From: Sinorhizobium mexicanum
Lineage (GTDB): Bacteria; Pseudomonadota; Alphaproteobacteria; Rhizobiales; Rhizobiaceae
Length of the DNA stretch: 64,000 nt
Assembly (NCBI RefSeq): GCF_013488225.1
Contig: NZ_CP041241.1
Span: 1,798,001 to 1,862,000 of the forward strand
Reading direction: 5' to 3'
The translations under genes were made by a program, and so were the position numbers. Below, in pieces: positions 8,765 through 16,795 of this stretch. Under the pieces are notes generated by a model that was not told the origin of the DNA, made no database searches, and saw only the letters and a program-made list of their open reading frames with translations. Every line of letters begins with the position of its first letter. Position 1 is the stretch's first letter.

Positions 8765-9427
8765 TCAGCTCATCATCAGTTGGCGGCGACGTTCGAGGTA
8801 GCCGACGATCTGCGAGACAGGGAACGAGACGGCGAAGTAGACGAGCGCGACGATGGTGAAGGTCTCGATCGGCCGATAGGTCTCGGTCGCAAGCGTCTTC
8901 GCCTGGTACATGAGGTCCTGCACGGCGACGATGGCGACCAGGGCGGTTTGCTGGAAGATGCCGATGCCATTGGTGAGCAGGACCGGTATCGACGCCCGAA
9001 CCGCGGTCGGCAGGACGATATAAAGGGTGCGCTGCAGCGGATTGAGACCGAGCGCGATACCGGCGTCGAGCTGTTCGCGCGGAACGGCCTGGATCGCTGC
9101 ACGATAGGCCTCGGCGTTGAACGCCATCAGGTTGAGGCCGAGCGCCAGGATGCCCATCGTCATCGAGCCGAGAAAGACGTTGAACAGCATCGGCACGCAG
9201 TAGAAGAACCAGACGATCTGCACGATCGCCGGCGTGCAGCGGAAGAATTCGACGAAGAGCATCGCCGGCAGCCGGATCGGGGCGAAACGGCTCATGATAA
9301 GGAGCGCCAGCGGAAAGCCGAGCACCACGCCGATTAGATTGGCGGCGACCGTCAGCTCAAGGGTGACGATCAGTCCATCCCAGAGCGGTCCGAAGGCGAT
9401 GGACTGGAAATCGAAGGAGTAACCCAT
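8765..9427 (-). CDS. Polar amino-acid ABC transporter, permease 2
   Basis: A 220-residue permease paralogous to the one at 8088-8753 and likely forming a heterodimer with it. The docking loop REQLDAGIALGLNP is near residues 120-135, and the C-terminal SFPVSQIVGYLERR end is typical. The start at 9427 has TAGGAGG upstream. It is placed 9 bp after the ATPase gene. It acts in the inner membrane as part of a binding-protein-dependent uptake system. Confidence 0.9.
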   Translation of the reverse strand: MGYSFDFQSIAFGPLWDGLIVTLELTVAANLIGVVLGFPLALLIMSRFAPIRLPAMLFVEFFRCTPAIVQIVWFFYCVPMLFNVFLGSMTMGILALGLNLMAFNAEAYRAAIQAVPREQLDAGIALGLNPLQRTLYIVLPTAVRASIPVLLTNGIGIFQQTALVAIVAVQDLMYQAKTLATETYRPIETFTIVALVYFAVSFPVSQIVGYLERRRQLMMS

Positions 9428-9436
9428 CTCACCCTC

Positions 9437-10216
9437 CTAGTGCCGGATATGGAAGACGCGATCGATGAATTCTTTCGTCCGCTCTTCCTTGGGCGAGCCG
9501 AGAACCTGCTCCGGTGGGCCGTCTTCGACGACGACACCGCCGGCGCAGAAGATGACGCGTGAGGCGATGTTCTTCGCAAACCACATGTCGTGGGTGACAA
9601 TCATCATCGGCATGTCCTGCGCGGCAAGCTGCAGGATGACCTGCTCGACTTCGGCCACGAGCTCGGGATCGAGAGCCGAGGTCACCTCGTCGAACAGCAT
9701 CAGCTTCGGATCGAGCATCAGTGCGCGGGCGATCGCCACGCGCTGTTTCTGCCCGCCGGAAAGCTGCGCCGGGTAAGCGCCCGCTTTCGCACCAAGACCG
9801 AAACGCTCGAGCAGCGCCTGGGCACGTTTGGTGGCACTCGCCTTGTTTTCACCCCTGACCTTGCACGGTGCGAGGATCAGGTTCTGGACGACGTTGAGAT
9901 GCGGAAATAGCGTGTAGTGCTGAAACACCATGCCGATCGAGCGCCGTACCTCGGTGTCGATCACCGTTTTCCTGTCGGTTCCCGCGGACGAGATATAGGG
10001 CTTGCCGCCGAAGCTGATCGAGCCGCTGTCGATTTTCTCGAGTCCCATCATGACCCGCAGCAGCGTGCTTTTGCCGCCGCCGCTCGGGCCGATGACGACG
10101 ACCCTTTCACCGGGCTTCATTTCGATGTCGAGACCCTTGAGAACCTGGATATGCGGTCCATAGCTCTTGTGAAGGGACTGGATTTTGACAAGGGGGGCAC
10201 TGAAGGACATGGTCAT
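9437..10216 (-). CDS. Polar amino-acid ABC transporter, ATP-binding protein
   Basis: An ATPase of 259 residues from ATG 10216. Walker A is GPSGGGKST, the signature is LSGGQKQRVAIARAL, Walker B is MLFDEVTSALD and the switch His lies in IVTHD, all in the expected order. It is closest in pattern to GlnQ/HisP-like proteins. A GTG at 10228 is an alternative start; neither has a strong ribosome-binding site, which may go with the repeat element that separates this gene from the binding-protein gene upstream. It powers uptake through the two permeases that follow. Confidence 0.9.
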   Translation of the reverse strand: MTMSFSAPLVKIQSLHKSYGPHIQVLKGLDIEMKPGERVVVIGPSGGGKSTLLRVMMGLEKIDSGSISFGGKPYISSAGTDRKTVIDTEVRRSIGMVFQHYTLFPHLNVVQNLILAPCKVRGENKASATKRAQALLERFGLGAKAGAYPAQLSGGQKQRVAIARALMLDPKLMLFDEVTSALDPELVAEVEQVILQLAAQDMPMMIVTHDMWFAKNIASRVIFCAGGVVVEDGPPEQVLGSPKEERTKEFIDRVFHIRH

Positions 10217-10281
10217 TGCCGATCTCACTGGTCAAAAGAAGGGATGAGAGTGGCCGGGCAAACGGTGGCCGCGCCCGGCCC

Positions 10282-10375
10282 CTACAGCGCCGCGTGTTTC
10301 ACTCGACGCGCAAAGGTCGCTGTAGCACTTTGAATTGCTGCATATTTTTCCTTAAGTCGGCTACGAGCTAAGGAG
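10282..10375. repeat. Palindromic intergenic repeat, family A, copy 1
   Basis: CTACAGCG (10282-10289) pairs with CGCTGTAG (10318-10325), enclosing an inner CGCGT/ACGCG pair; a tail TTTGAATTGCTGCAT follows. The same plan recurs at 36932, 43655-43978, 48547, 53858 and 57553. It resembles the RIME-type elements of rhizobia. It sits between the binding-protein gene and the ATPase gene of one operon, where it could reduce downstream expression or protect the binding-protein mRNA. Confidence 0.75.
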
Positions 10376-10390
10376 AGACACGCCGTGTCG

Positions 10391-11224
10391 TCACTGCGTG
10401 CTCTTCAGCACCTGATCGACAGCCTTGCGGATCAGTTCGTCCACGTGACCGGTCGCGACCTTCTCCTCGAGGAAGATGTTCACCACCTCGATATCAGCGC
10501 CTGACAACTGATGTGGCAGACCGAAGGCGACGCCCTGCTTCGCCAGCGCCGGCTTCGGATTGAGCGCGACCGCCCAGTCAGGGTTCGATTGCGTGAAGAG
10601 CTGGTTGGTGTCGGAGGCATCGACGAGAATGTCGGCGCGTCGCGATACGACGGCGAGGCGCGTTTCGTCATTGCCCGGCAAACGCAGGATGGTTGCGTTT
10701 TTCACGGCGGCGGTGATCGCCTTGTCCTGGGCGGTGCCGGACATGACCGCCAGCGTTACGTCTTTCTTGTCGATGTCGGCGACCGAGGTCGCGCCGCCCG
10801 GAACCTTCGGGTTCTCCTTATTGTAGGCAAGCGAGATCTGGTACTCCATTGCCGGAACGGAGAACTGCACGGCCATGGCGCGGGCCGGTGTCCTGTTCAG
10901 CGCGAGCGAGACATCCCATTTTCCCGCCTGCAGACCGGCGACTATGTTGTCCCAGGTCGTATCGACGAATTCCGGCTTGACCTTGAGGGCGTCGGCGAAT
11001 TCGCGGCACAGGTCGGCGAAGAAGCCCGAATATTCGCCCGTTGCCGGGTCACGCATGACATAGGGCGGGGCGACGGCCGCGCCGCAACGAAGGACACCTG
11101 CATTCTGCACGCCTTGCCAATAGCCATCGGCCGTTTGGGCGGAAGCAGCGGTGGTTGAAAGACCAGTGATTAGGGCAAGCGCAGGCAGCGCCCGCAGCAC
11201 GGGCGAAAGCATCTTCGACAGCAT
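10391..11224 (-). CDS. Polar amino-acid ABC transporter, substrate-binding protein
   Basis: A 277-residue periplasmic solute-binding protein of family 3. A signal peptide with a hydrophobic core and an ASAQ cleavage region covers residues 1-29. The family signature region PPYVMRDPATGEYSGFFADL follows at about 53-72. The start at 11224 has AGAGGAAC upstream. It is the first gene of the operon and lies opposite the GntR gene, so its promoter must be within 11225-11421. It would capture the imino acid or a related amino acid for the permease pair. Confidence 0.9.
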   Translation of the reverse strand: MLSKMLSPVLRALPALALITGLSTTAASAQTADGYWQGVQNAGVLRCGAAVAPPYVMRDPATGEYSGFFADLCREFADALKVKPEFVDTTWDNIVAGLQAGKWDVSLALNRTPARAMAVQFSVPAMEYQISLAYNKENPKVPGGATSVADIDKKDVTLAVMSGTAQDKAITAAVKNATILRLPGNDETRLAVVSRRADILVDASDTNQLFTQSNPDWAVALNPKPALAKQGVAFGLPHQLSGADIEVVNIFLEEKVATGHVDELIRKAVDQVLKSTQ

Positions 11225-11296
11225 CGTCAGTTCCTCTGTTTGACGTGCGCGTAACGCGCGGTTCCTCTCGTCGGCTTCAGCCGATCTTCGCTTTTG

Positions 11297-11344
11297 TGTC
11301 GTCTTCGTGTCGACACGACAATTAATGTCGTCTTCGTGTCGACA
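11297..11344. promoter_or_regulatory. Tandem 19-bp operator-like repeats in the divergent promoter
   Basis: Two exact copies of TGTCGTCTTCGTGTCGACA at 11297-11315 and 11326-11344, 29 bp apart start to start. Each contains the palindrome TGTCGACA; the first extends to a 12-bp perfect palindrome at 11306-11317. They lie between the oppositely oriented binding-protein gene and GntR gene. Position and symmetry suggest binding sites for the GntR protein encoded at 11422, controlling both directions. Confidence 0.7.
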
Positions 11345-11421
11345 AAGTCAAGCGGAAAAATTACATTGTCAGCGCAGGAGCAATCTGGCCTTATGCGTCC
11401 GGACGACGGAAAGGGACCTAA

Positions 11422-12141
11422 GTGTCTGACGAAGCAGAAACCAAGCGAGCCAAAGGGACGGGCTGGAAAAGCGTCTACGAGACGTTGAGAAACGAGATCC
11501 TGGCGCTCACACTCCCCCCCGGCCAGCTTCTTGACGAGAATACGCTGGCCGAACGGTTCGATATGTCCCGCTCACCCGTCCGTGAAGCCTTGATCAGGCT
11601 CGCGGGCGAGGAACTGGTGGTCACACTATCGAACCGCAGCACGATCGTGGCCCCGATCGAGGTCGCAACGTTTCCGAAATATGTGGAGGCGCTCGACATC
11701 GCGCAGCGCATGAACACCCGTCTTGCGGCGGAGCTCAGGACCGATATCGACCTGAAGGCCATCGCCAAGCGTCAGAAGGAATTCGAGGCGGCCGTGAAAA
11801 CCGGAAATCACCTTCAGATGTCCGAGGCGAACAAGCAGTTCCATATGGCGATCGCCAGGGCCGGCAAGAATCCGTATCTCGCGTCCTTCTACGAACGGCT
11901 CCTCAACCAGGGCCAGCGAATGCTCCATCTCCATTTCGAGTATCTGGAGCGGACGCACGAAGGTTACCTGTTGACGGACGAGCACAATCTGATGCTCGAG
12001 GCGATCCGGGCGAAGAATGTCGATCTCGCAGACGAGCTGGCACATGCCCACACGCGCCAGTTCCAGCAGAACTTCATCAATTTCATGCGCGAGAACTACA
12101 CGACGGATGTATCGCTCGGGCGGCGGAAGGCAGCAGAATAG
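11422..12141 (+). CDS. GntR-family (FCD/FadR-type) transcriptional regulator
   Basis: A 239-residue regulator. The winged helix-turn-helix is at about residues 15-75 (YETLRNEILAL, then ERFDMSRSPVREALIRLAGE), followed by an all-helical FCD ligand domain. The start is GTG at 11422 with AAGGGA upstream. It is divergent from the transport/catabolic operon and directly abuts the reductase-like gene (its TAG is followed at once by ATG). It probably represses the operon until an imino acid or keto-acid intermediate binds. Confidence 0.9.
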   Translation: MSDEAETKRAKGTGWKSVYETLRNEILALTLPPGQLLDENTLAERFDMSRSPVREALIRLAGEELVVTLSNRSTIVAPIEVATFPKYVEALDIAQRMNTRLAAELRTDIDLKAIAKRQKEFEAAVKTGNHLQMSEANKQFHMAIARAGKNPYLASFYERLLNQGQRMLHLHFEYLERTHEGYLLTDEHNLMLEAIRAKNVDLADELAHAHTRQFQQNFINFMRENYTTDVSLGRRKAAE

Positions 12142-12909
12142 ATGCGTATCGGTTTCGTCGGCACAGGTGCGATTACCGAGGCGATGGTGACAGGCATCGT
12201 CGGCGCCGGGCTCGGTATCACGGAGATCCACGTCTCGCCTCGCAATCGGGAGATTGCCGCCCGGCTCGCGAGCCGGTTTCCTTCGGTGCGGATCGCCACG
12301 GACAATCAGGAAGTGGTCGATGCGGCGAACATCCTGTTTCTCGCGATTCGGCCGCAGATCGCGGAAGAGGTGATCGGCGGGCTCGCATTCCGGAAGGGCC
12401 AGGCGGTCGTCAGCGTCGTCGCGGCGACGGATCGTTCCACGCTCCTGAGCTGGATCAAGGAGGACGTGAACCTCACGCAGGCGATCCCGCTGCCCTTCGT
12501 GGCCGAACGGGAAGGCGTGACCGCAATCTACCCGCCCCACCCCGAGATCGCCCAAATCTTCGCCGCGCTCGGCAGCGCCGTCGAATGCGAGACGAAAGAG
12601 GAATACGACCTGCTCGCCGTCGCCAGCGCGCTGATGGGCACCTATTTCGGGATCCTCGACCGGGCGACCACCTGGATGGCGGAAAAGGGCATGGCGAGCG
12701 AGAAGGCACGTGCCTATCTGGCGCCGCTCTTTGCCAATCTCGCGCAGACAGCTGTCAGGACCGGTCAAACGCCGCTCGACATTCTCAGACGCGAGTTTTC
12801 GACGCCGGGCGGTTTGAACGAGCAGATGTTCGAAGACTTCCATCGTAGCGGCGGGAGCCAAGCATTGATCGGCGCCCTCGAAGGCGTGCTGGAGCGCGTT
12901 CGCCGCTAG
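12142..12909 (+). CDS. Pyrroline-5-carboxylate reductase-like protein
   Basis: A 255-residue ProC-family oxidoreductase. The N-terminal Rossmann motif GFVGTGAITEAMV is at residues 4-16, the ILFLAIRPQ strand is near residue 68, and the C-terminal TPGGLNEQMFEDF helix region of the dimer interface is present. It is fused to the end of the GntR gene without a gap, so the pair is co-transcribed. True ProC enzymes make proline; placed beside an imino-acid degradation operon it more likely reduces a pyrroline carboxylate intermediate or has drifted to a related imine. This role is inferred. Confidence 0.8.
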   Translation: MRIGFVGTGAITEAMVTGIVGAGLGITEIHVSPRNREIAARLASRFPSVRIATDNQEVVDAANILFLAIRPQIAEEVIGGLAFRKGQAVVSVVAATDRSTLLSWIKEDVNLTQAIPLPFVAEREGVTAIYPPHPEIAQIFAALGSAVECETKEEYDLLAVASALMGTYFGILDRATTWMAEKGMASEKARAYLAPLFANLAQTAVRTGQTPLDILRREFSTPGGLNEQMFEDFHRSGGSQALIGALEGVLERVRR

Positions 12910-13232
12910 AAAAACGCCGCTCGACGACTTGCAGGCTCCCCTCCGAAAGGGCGGCTCGGCGGCATTCCGGCAGCGCGGCTTCGGCACGTCCCGGTAGCTC
13001 TGACTGGACGCAGGACGCGCCGGACCAAAATAATGCCGATACCGGGCACCCCGAGGTGAGCGCTCACAAGAATGCCGGTTCGGATCAATCTGGGTTTCTG
13101 GAAAGCAAAATTTAACCATAGTTGTCCATCTTATCTCCATCAGTCGTCATGAGGGGACAATCCGGAAGTCGCGCAGCGGTGGTCGCTCGCCGGCCTGAGG
13201 GCCTTTTGCGTGATTTTTTGGCTTGATTTGCG
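12910..13232. other. Intergenic region without a recognised gene
   Basis: 323 bp between the reductase-like gene and the DUF2778 gene. I see no convincing open frame with a ribosome-binding site, no strong terminator hairpin and no copy of the repeat families. An in-frame stop at 13224-13226 limits how far upstream the DUF2778 frame can start. Confidence 0.5.
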
Positions 13233-14570
13233 TTGTTGAGTAAGATCGTTCGCCCACAGTCTTTGCACCGTCTGTTGCGCCCACTGTTGATCACCTGCTG
13301 CGGCACCGCCCTTGCCGGCGCGGCTGTGTGGTCCGCCGTCAGCCTGGCCGCTATGGGCAGTCCCTTCGCTCATGGTTCAGGCCACCACCTGCCAAAGCCG
13401 CAGCTTTATTTGGCGGAGAGGACAAAGGAGCGCGCATGGGACAAGCACGCCAGGATCAGCCAGGCGACGCGGCTCGTCGCCGCGGCGGCGCAGCCCGTCG
13501 TGTTCGCAAGCCTTACCATCAGCCGATCCGCCCGCAGTCCGGATGTTCCGGAAGATGCCGAGAGCCGCGGCAAAACGGCGCTTTTCGATGCCTTGCTGAA
13601 GCAGGCCGCATTGGCATCTGGGAAACTCGCCGGTCATTTCGAGCGCCCCGGATCCGCCGGGTCGCCCCGCCCACCTGCAAAGGTTGACGCACCTGCTTCG
13701 GGCCCAATCGGGCCATTGCCCGCCAAGTCGACCGACAAGCCCCTGCCCTTGCTGGCCTATGCCGCTCACACGCAGAGCGGAACGACCGGCGCTGCCTTCT
13801 CGGCGTTGCTGGAGGACAACCTCGCAGCTTCGCAGGATCCCGACATGGCCGAGGATGACGCCCTGCCAGGCTATGAGGATACGCCCTCCTCCGGCCCGCT
13901 GCCGCAGTTCCGTCCGCGTGGCGATCAGGCCCAAAAGCCTGCAGTCGAAACGGAGAAACCCGAGACCGGGCAGACCGAGGACGGAGCAGAACCAAAGGCC
14001 GAGGAGACCGGGAAAGCCGACGAACGCGAAACGCCAAGAAAGCAGAAGCTCGCCTATGCGCGGCCGGACGATCCGGCGGAAAGCAGTTCCGGCAGCGGCT
14101 TCGGACAGGCCCTGCGCAACATCTTTGGCAGCGGAGCCAGGGCCGGAGATGGCGTCGCCGTCTACGATATCACGGCCGCCAAGGTATATATGCCCGACGG
14201 CAGCGTGCTCGAGGCCCATTCCGGTATCGGCAAGATGGCCGACAATCCGCGTTACGTGAATGTCAAGATGACCGGACCGACGCCACCGCATACCTACAAT
14301 CTCAGGATGCGCGAAACACGCTTCCATGGCGTCGAGGCAATCCGCATGCTGCCGGTCGACGGAAAGAACAAGCATGGCCGCGACGGCTTCCTGACGCACA
14401 GCTACCTGCTGCGCGGCAATCGGGCGGAATCGCATGGCTGCGTCGCCTTCAGGGACTACCCGCGTTTCCTCACTGCCTTCAAACAAGGCAAGGTCAAGCA
14501 GATCGTCGTGGTGCCGAGCGGCGGACGCGCTGCCGGCATGCGCCTGGCTTCGAACGGCAGGAGCTCCTGA
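13233..14570 (+). CDS. Secreted/membrane-anchored DUF2778 (L,D-transpeptidase-like) protein
   Basis: A 445-residue protein in three parts. A hydrophobic N-terminal segment (about 17-42) probably anchors or exports it. A long Pro/Ala/Glu-rich linker (about 60-300) contains acidic repeats. The C-terminal 140 residues match DUF2778, with VYMPDGSVLEAHSGIG, TPPHTYNLR, and a His-Cys pair in THSYLL and ESHGCVAF like the active site of L,D-transpeptidase-fold enzymes. It may act on peptidoglycan in the periplasm. The start is TTG (13233 or 13236), as a stop lies just upstream and the next ATG would remove the membrane segment. It stands alone. Confidence 0.8.
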   Translation: MLSKIVRPQSLHRLLRPLLITCCGTALAGAAVWSAVSLAAMGSPFAHGSGHHLPKPQLYLAERTKERAWDKHARISQATRLVAAAAQPVVFASLTISRSARSPDVPEDAESRGKTALFDALLKQAALASGKLAGHFERPGSAGSPRPPAKVDAPASGPIGPLPAKSTDKPLPLLAYAAHTQSGTTGAAFSALLEDNLAASQDPDMAEDDALPGYEDTPSSGPLPQFRPRGDQAQKPAVETEKPETGQTEDGAEPKAEETGKADERETPRKQKLAYARPDDPAESSSGSGFGQALRNIFGSGARAGDGVAVYDITAAKVYMPDGSVLEAHSGIGKMADNPRYVNVKMTGPTPPHTYNLRMRETRFHGVEAIRMLPVDGKNKHGRDGFLTHSYLLRGNRAESHGCVAFRDYPRFLTAFKQGKVKQIVVVPSGGRAAGMRLASNGRSS

Positions 14571-14612
14571 CAGCAACACCCGACAGCCGACTGTTGAAGG
14601 AACAAGCGGCAC

Positions 14613-14718
14613 TAGAGCAATTCCAGAAAAAGTGTGTAACGGTTGTCCGTCCGGAATTACGTAGTTTCAAAGAGTTAGATCATTTCACTGTTTCGATGAA
14701 ACATTGAAATGATCTAGA
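14613..14718. repeat. Intergenic repeat, family B, with long hairpin
   Basis: It begins with TAGAGCAATTCC and contains a near-perfect hairpin: AGATCATTTCA (14677-14687) with TGAAATGATCT (14705-14715), and inside it TGTTTC/GAAACA around a GAT loop. This sequence type is common between genes of Sinorhizobium and relatives. It lies between two convergent genes and could also end transcription from both sides. A decayed copy of its middle part occurs at 60241-60295. Confidence 0.7.
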
Positions 14719-14795
14719 GCCTGAACGTTGACCTAACCTCCCGGTCCCTGAGCGGCATCGCGCCGATCGGCTCTCTGCAACCTTGGCCATGTGCA

Positions 14796-16619
14796 TTAAT
14801 CACCGACAGCCGTAGCTGCATCTTGGAAGCGGGCTCTTGCGGCAAGCATGATTTGACCGAACCGTGACAGCGAGCGCAAGCTGTCCAGGTCATTGTCGTT
14901 TTCCATCCACACCAGCAGTTCAGGACTCATCTTGGGGACGATGCGATCGAGGGCGTCCAATGCGGCGGCGGTATCACCGCTGATCGCCCAGGCACAAACA
15001 AGGTTTACCTGGAGCTGAATGTTATCGGGCTCGAGCAGACTGGCCCGTGACGCCCATTCGCGGGCCCGCTCATGATCGCCGAGAAGCGCAAGGATACCGG
15101 CGCCATGTCCGATCGCGCCGCTATGATCGGGTTCGGCAGCCACGATGCGCTCGATGCGTACCAGCGCACGGCGGCAGGCGTCGAGCGCGGCCTGCTCGTC
15201 GCCCTTGCCCTGGTAGCATTGGATGACCATGGCGGCAGCATTGTAGTCTCCCGGCGCCAGCTCTGCGGCCCGCTCAAAGTGGCGGATGGCTTCGTCGAAC
15301 CGACGCTGCATGAGGAAGGTCCGCCCGGCGGCCAGGTTGGCGGCGTAGTCGTCCGGCTCGAGCTCGAGCGCGATCCCGCAGTGACGCTCGGCCTCCTCGA
15401 ACTCACCCCTGTAAAGAAACTGCAACGCCTTCGCGGCATGGGCGCTGGCAATGCAGGCATCGAGTTCGAGGGCGCGATCAATTTCGGCTTCGCCCGTATC
15501 GGCACCGCCGACGCTGCGTCGGAGGCGATGGAGCGTTTCGCCAAGCAGGGCCCAGGCACGCGCGTGGCCCGGTTCCAGGTCGGTCACGCGGCGGCAGAGC
15601 CGGATGATCAGTGGCAAGTGCCGCTCCGACCCCGTGATGTTGTATTCCCGTGCCAGAAGGAACAGTTTGTATGCCTCGGGATCAGTCGGCGCGTAACGCT
15701 CCAGCGCCTGGCGTTCCGAAGGCAGCAGTCGAAGTCGAAGCGCCTCGACGACGGCTTTTGCCAGGTCCGACTGCAGCGCCAGCACGTCCTTGATGTCTCG
15801 GTCGAAACGCTCAGCCCAGACGGTCGCGTCGTTTGTCCCGTCGATCAGCTTCGCAGAAAGGCGCATTCGTTCACCGGCCTTGCGTACGTTGCCTTCCAGT
15901 ACATAGGCCACGTTGAGCTGCTGGGCGATGGCCCGGGCACCCTGGCCCTTCATGCCAAAGGATGTCGCGCGGGAAACGACGGTCAGAGAAGACAGCTTGC
16001 TCAGATCGATGATGATGTCCTCGGTAACGCCCGCGCTGAAATAGTCCTGCTCCGGATCGCCGCTGATATTGGCGAAGGGCAAGACGCAGACTCCGACCGG
16101 CTCGCGGCCGGCTCCTGCTTCCGTCGGTGCCTCACCCTGGACGGCGAAGGCACGGATAGGGCGCTCGATGTTCTTCAGCGACATCGGCCCGAGGTCTTCG
16201 AGGGCAACGTTCAATTTTCCGGCTACGTGCTCGCGCACCGTCTCGGAGAGTATGATACCGCCCGGCTGGGCGAGGGCCTGCAGCCGTGCTGCGATGTTGA
16301 CCCCTTCCCCGTAGAGATCTCCCTCGTCGACGATCACATCTCCCAGGTTGAGGCCCATACGGAAGCGAAGCGTCGGGTCGGTTGCTGAGGCAACGCCTTG
16401 CAGCGCAATGGCGCACACCGCCGCATCAACTGCGCTTGCGAACTCGATCAGCGCGCCGTCGCCCATCAGCTTGACCACGCGACCATGGTGTCGTTCCAGG
16501 GCGGGACCGAATGCAGCAAAAGCTGCCTTGACGCGGGCAAGTGTGCCAGCCTCGTCGCGCCCCATCAGCTTGCTGTATCCGGCGACATCAATGCAGAGAA
16601 CCGCGGCCAGCTTGCGCAT
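14796..16619 (-). CDS. Class III adenylate/guanylate cyclase with TolB-like and TPR domains
   Basis: A 607-residue protein. The N-terminal cyclase domain (about 1-165) keeps both metal Asp residues (in CIDVAGYS and MGDGALIEF), the Lys before the second one, and the Asn/Arg pair in GEGVNIAARL, so it should be active. A TolB-like segment beginning VCVLPFANISGDPEQDYF (about 183-305) and a TPR array (about 320-600) follow. Rhizobia carry many such cytosolic cyclases. The start at 16619 (MRKLAAVLCIDVAG) matches the family; the open frame upstream is not needed. It is downstream of pqqE on the same strand, but no functional link is evident. Confidence 0.88.
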   Translation of the reverse strand: MRKLAAVLCIDVAGYSKLMGRDEAGTLARVKAAFAAFGPALERHHGRVVKLMGDGALIEFASAVDAAVCAIALQGVASATDPTLRFRMGLNLGDVIVDEGDLYGEGVNIAARLQALAQPGGIILSETVREHVAGKLNVALEDLGPMSLKNIERPIRAFAVQGEAPTEAGAGREPVGVCVLPFANISGDPEQDYFSAGVTEDIIIDLSKLSSLTVVSRATSFGMKGQGARAIAQQLNVAYVLEGNVRKAGERMRLSAKLIDGTNDATVWAERFDRDIKDVLALQSDLAKAVVEALRLRLLPSERQALERYAPTDPEAYKLFLLAREYNITGSERHLPLIIRLCRRVTDLEPGHARAWALLGETLHRLRRSVGGADTGEAEIDRALELDACIASAHAAKALQFLYRGEFEEAERHCGIALELEPDDYAANLAAGRTFLMQRRFDEAIRHFERAAELAPGDYNAAAMVIQCYQGKGDEQAALDACRRALVRIERIVAAEPDHSGAIGHGAGILALLGDHERAREWASRASLLEPDNIQLQVNLVCAWAISGDTAAALDALDRIVPKMSPELLVWMENDNDLDSLRSLSRFGQIMLAARARFQDAATAVGD

Positions 16620-16795
16620 GCAACCATTCCCGTGAAGGTGAGCGCTTGTGGCAAAGGTCAACTTCGCCCCAGGGCAGTGCACCACATTCAGGCATCACAA
16701 ACAAGCGAGCGAGCCCGCAGCCTACGGATTGGCCGGCCTTCCGGACATTGGCCAGCAGCGGCAAATTATGTGGCCATTCGAGAGCTGAACGAGCT

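Noticed and set aside
11297..11344. Start of a CRISPR array
   Set aside because: Only two units with a 10-bp gap, in a promoter, and no cas genes in the window.
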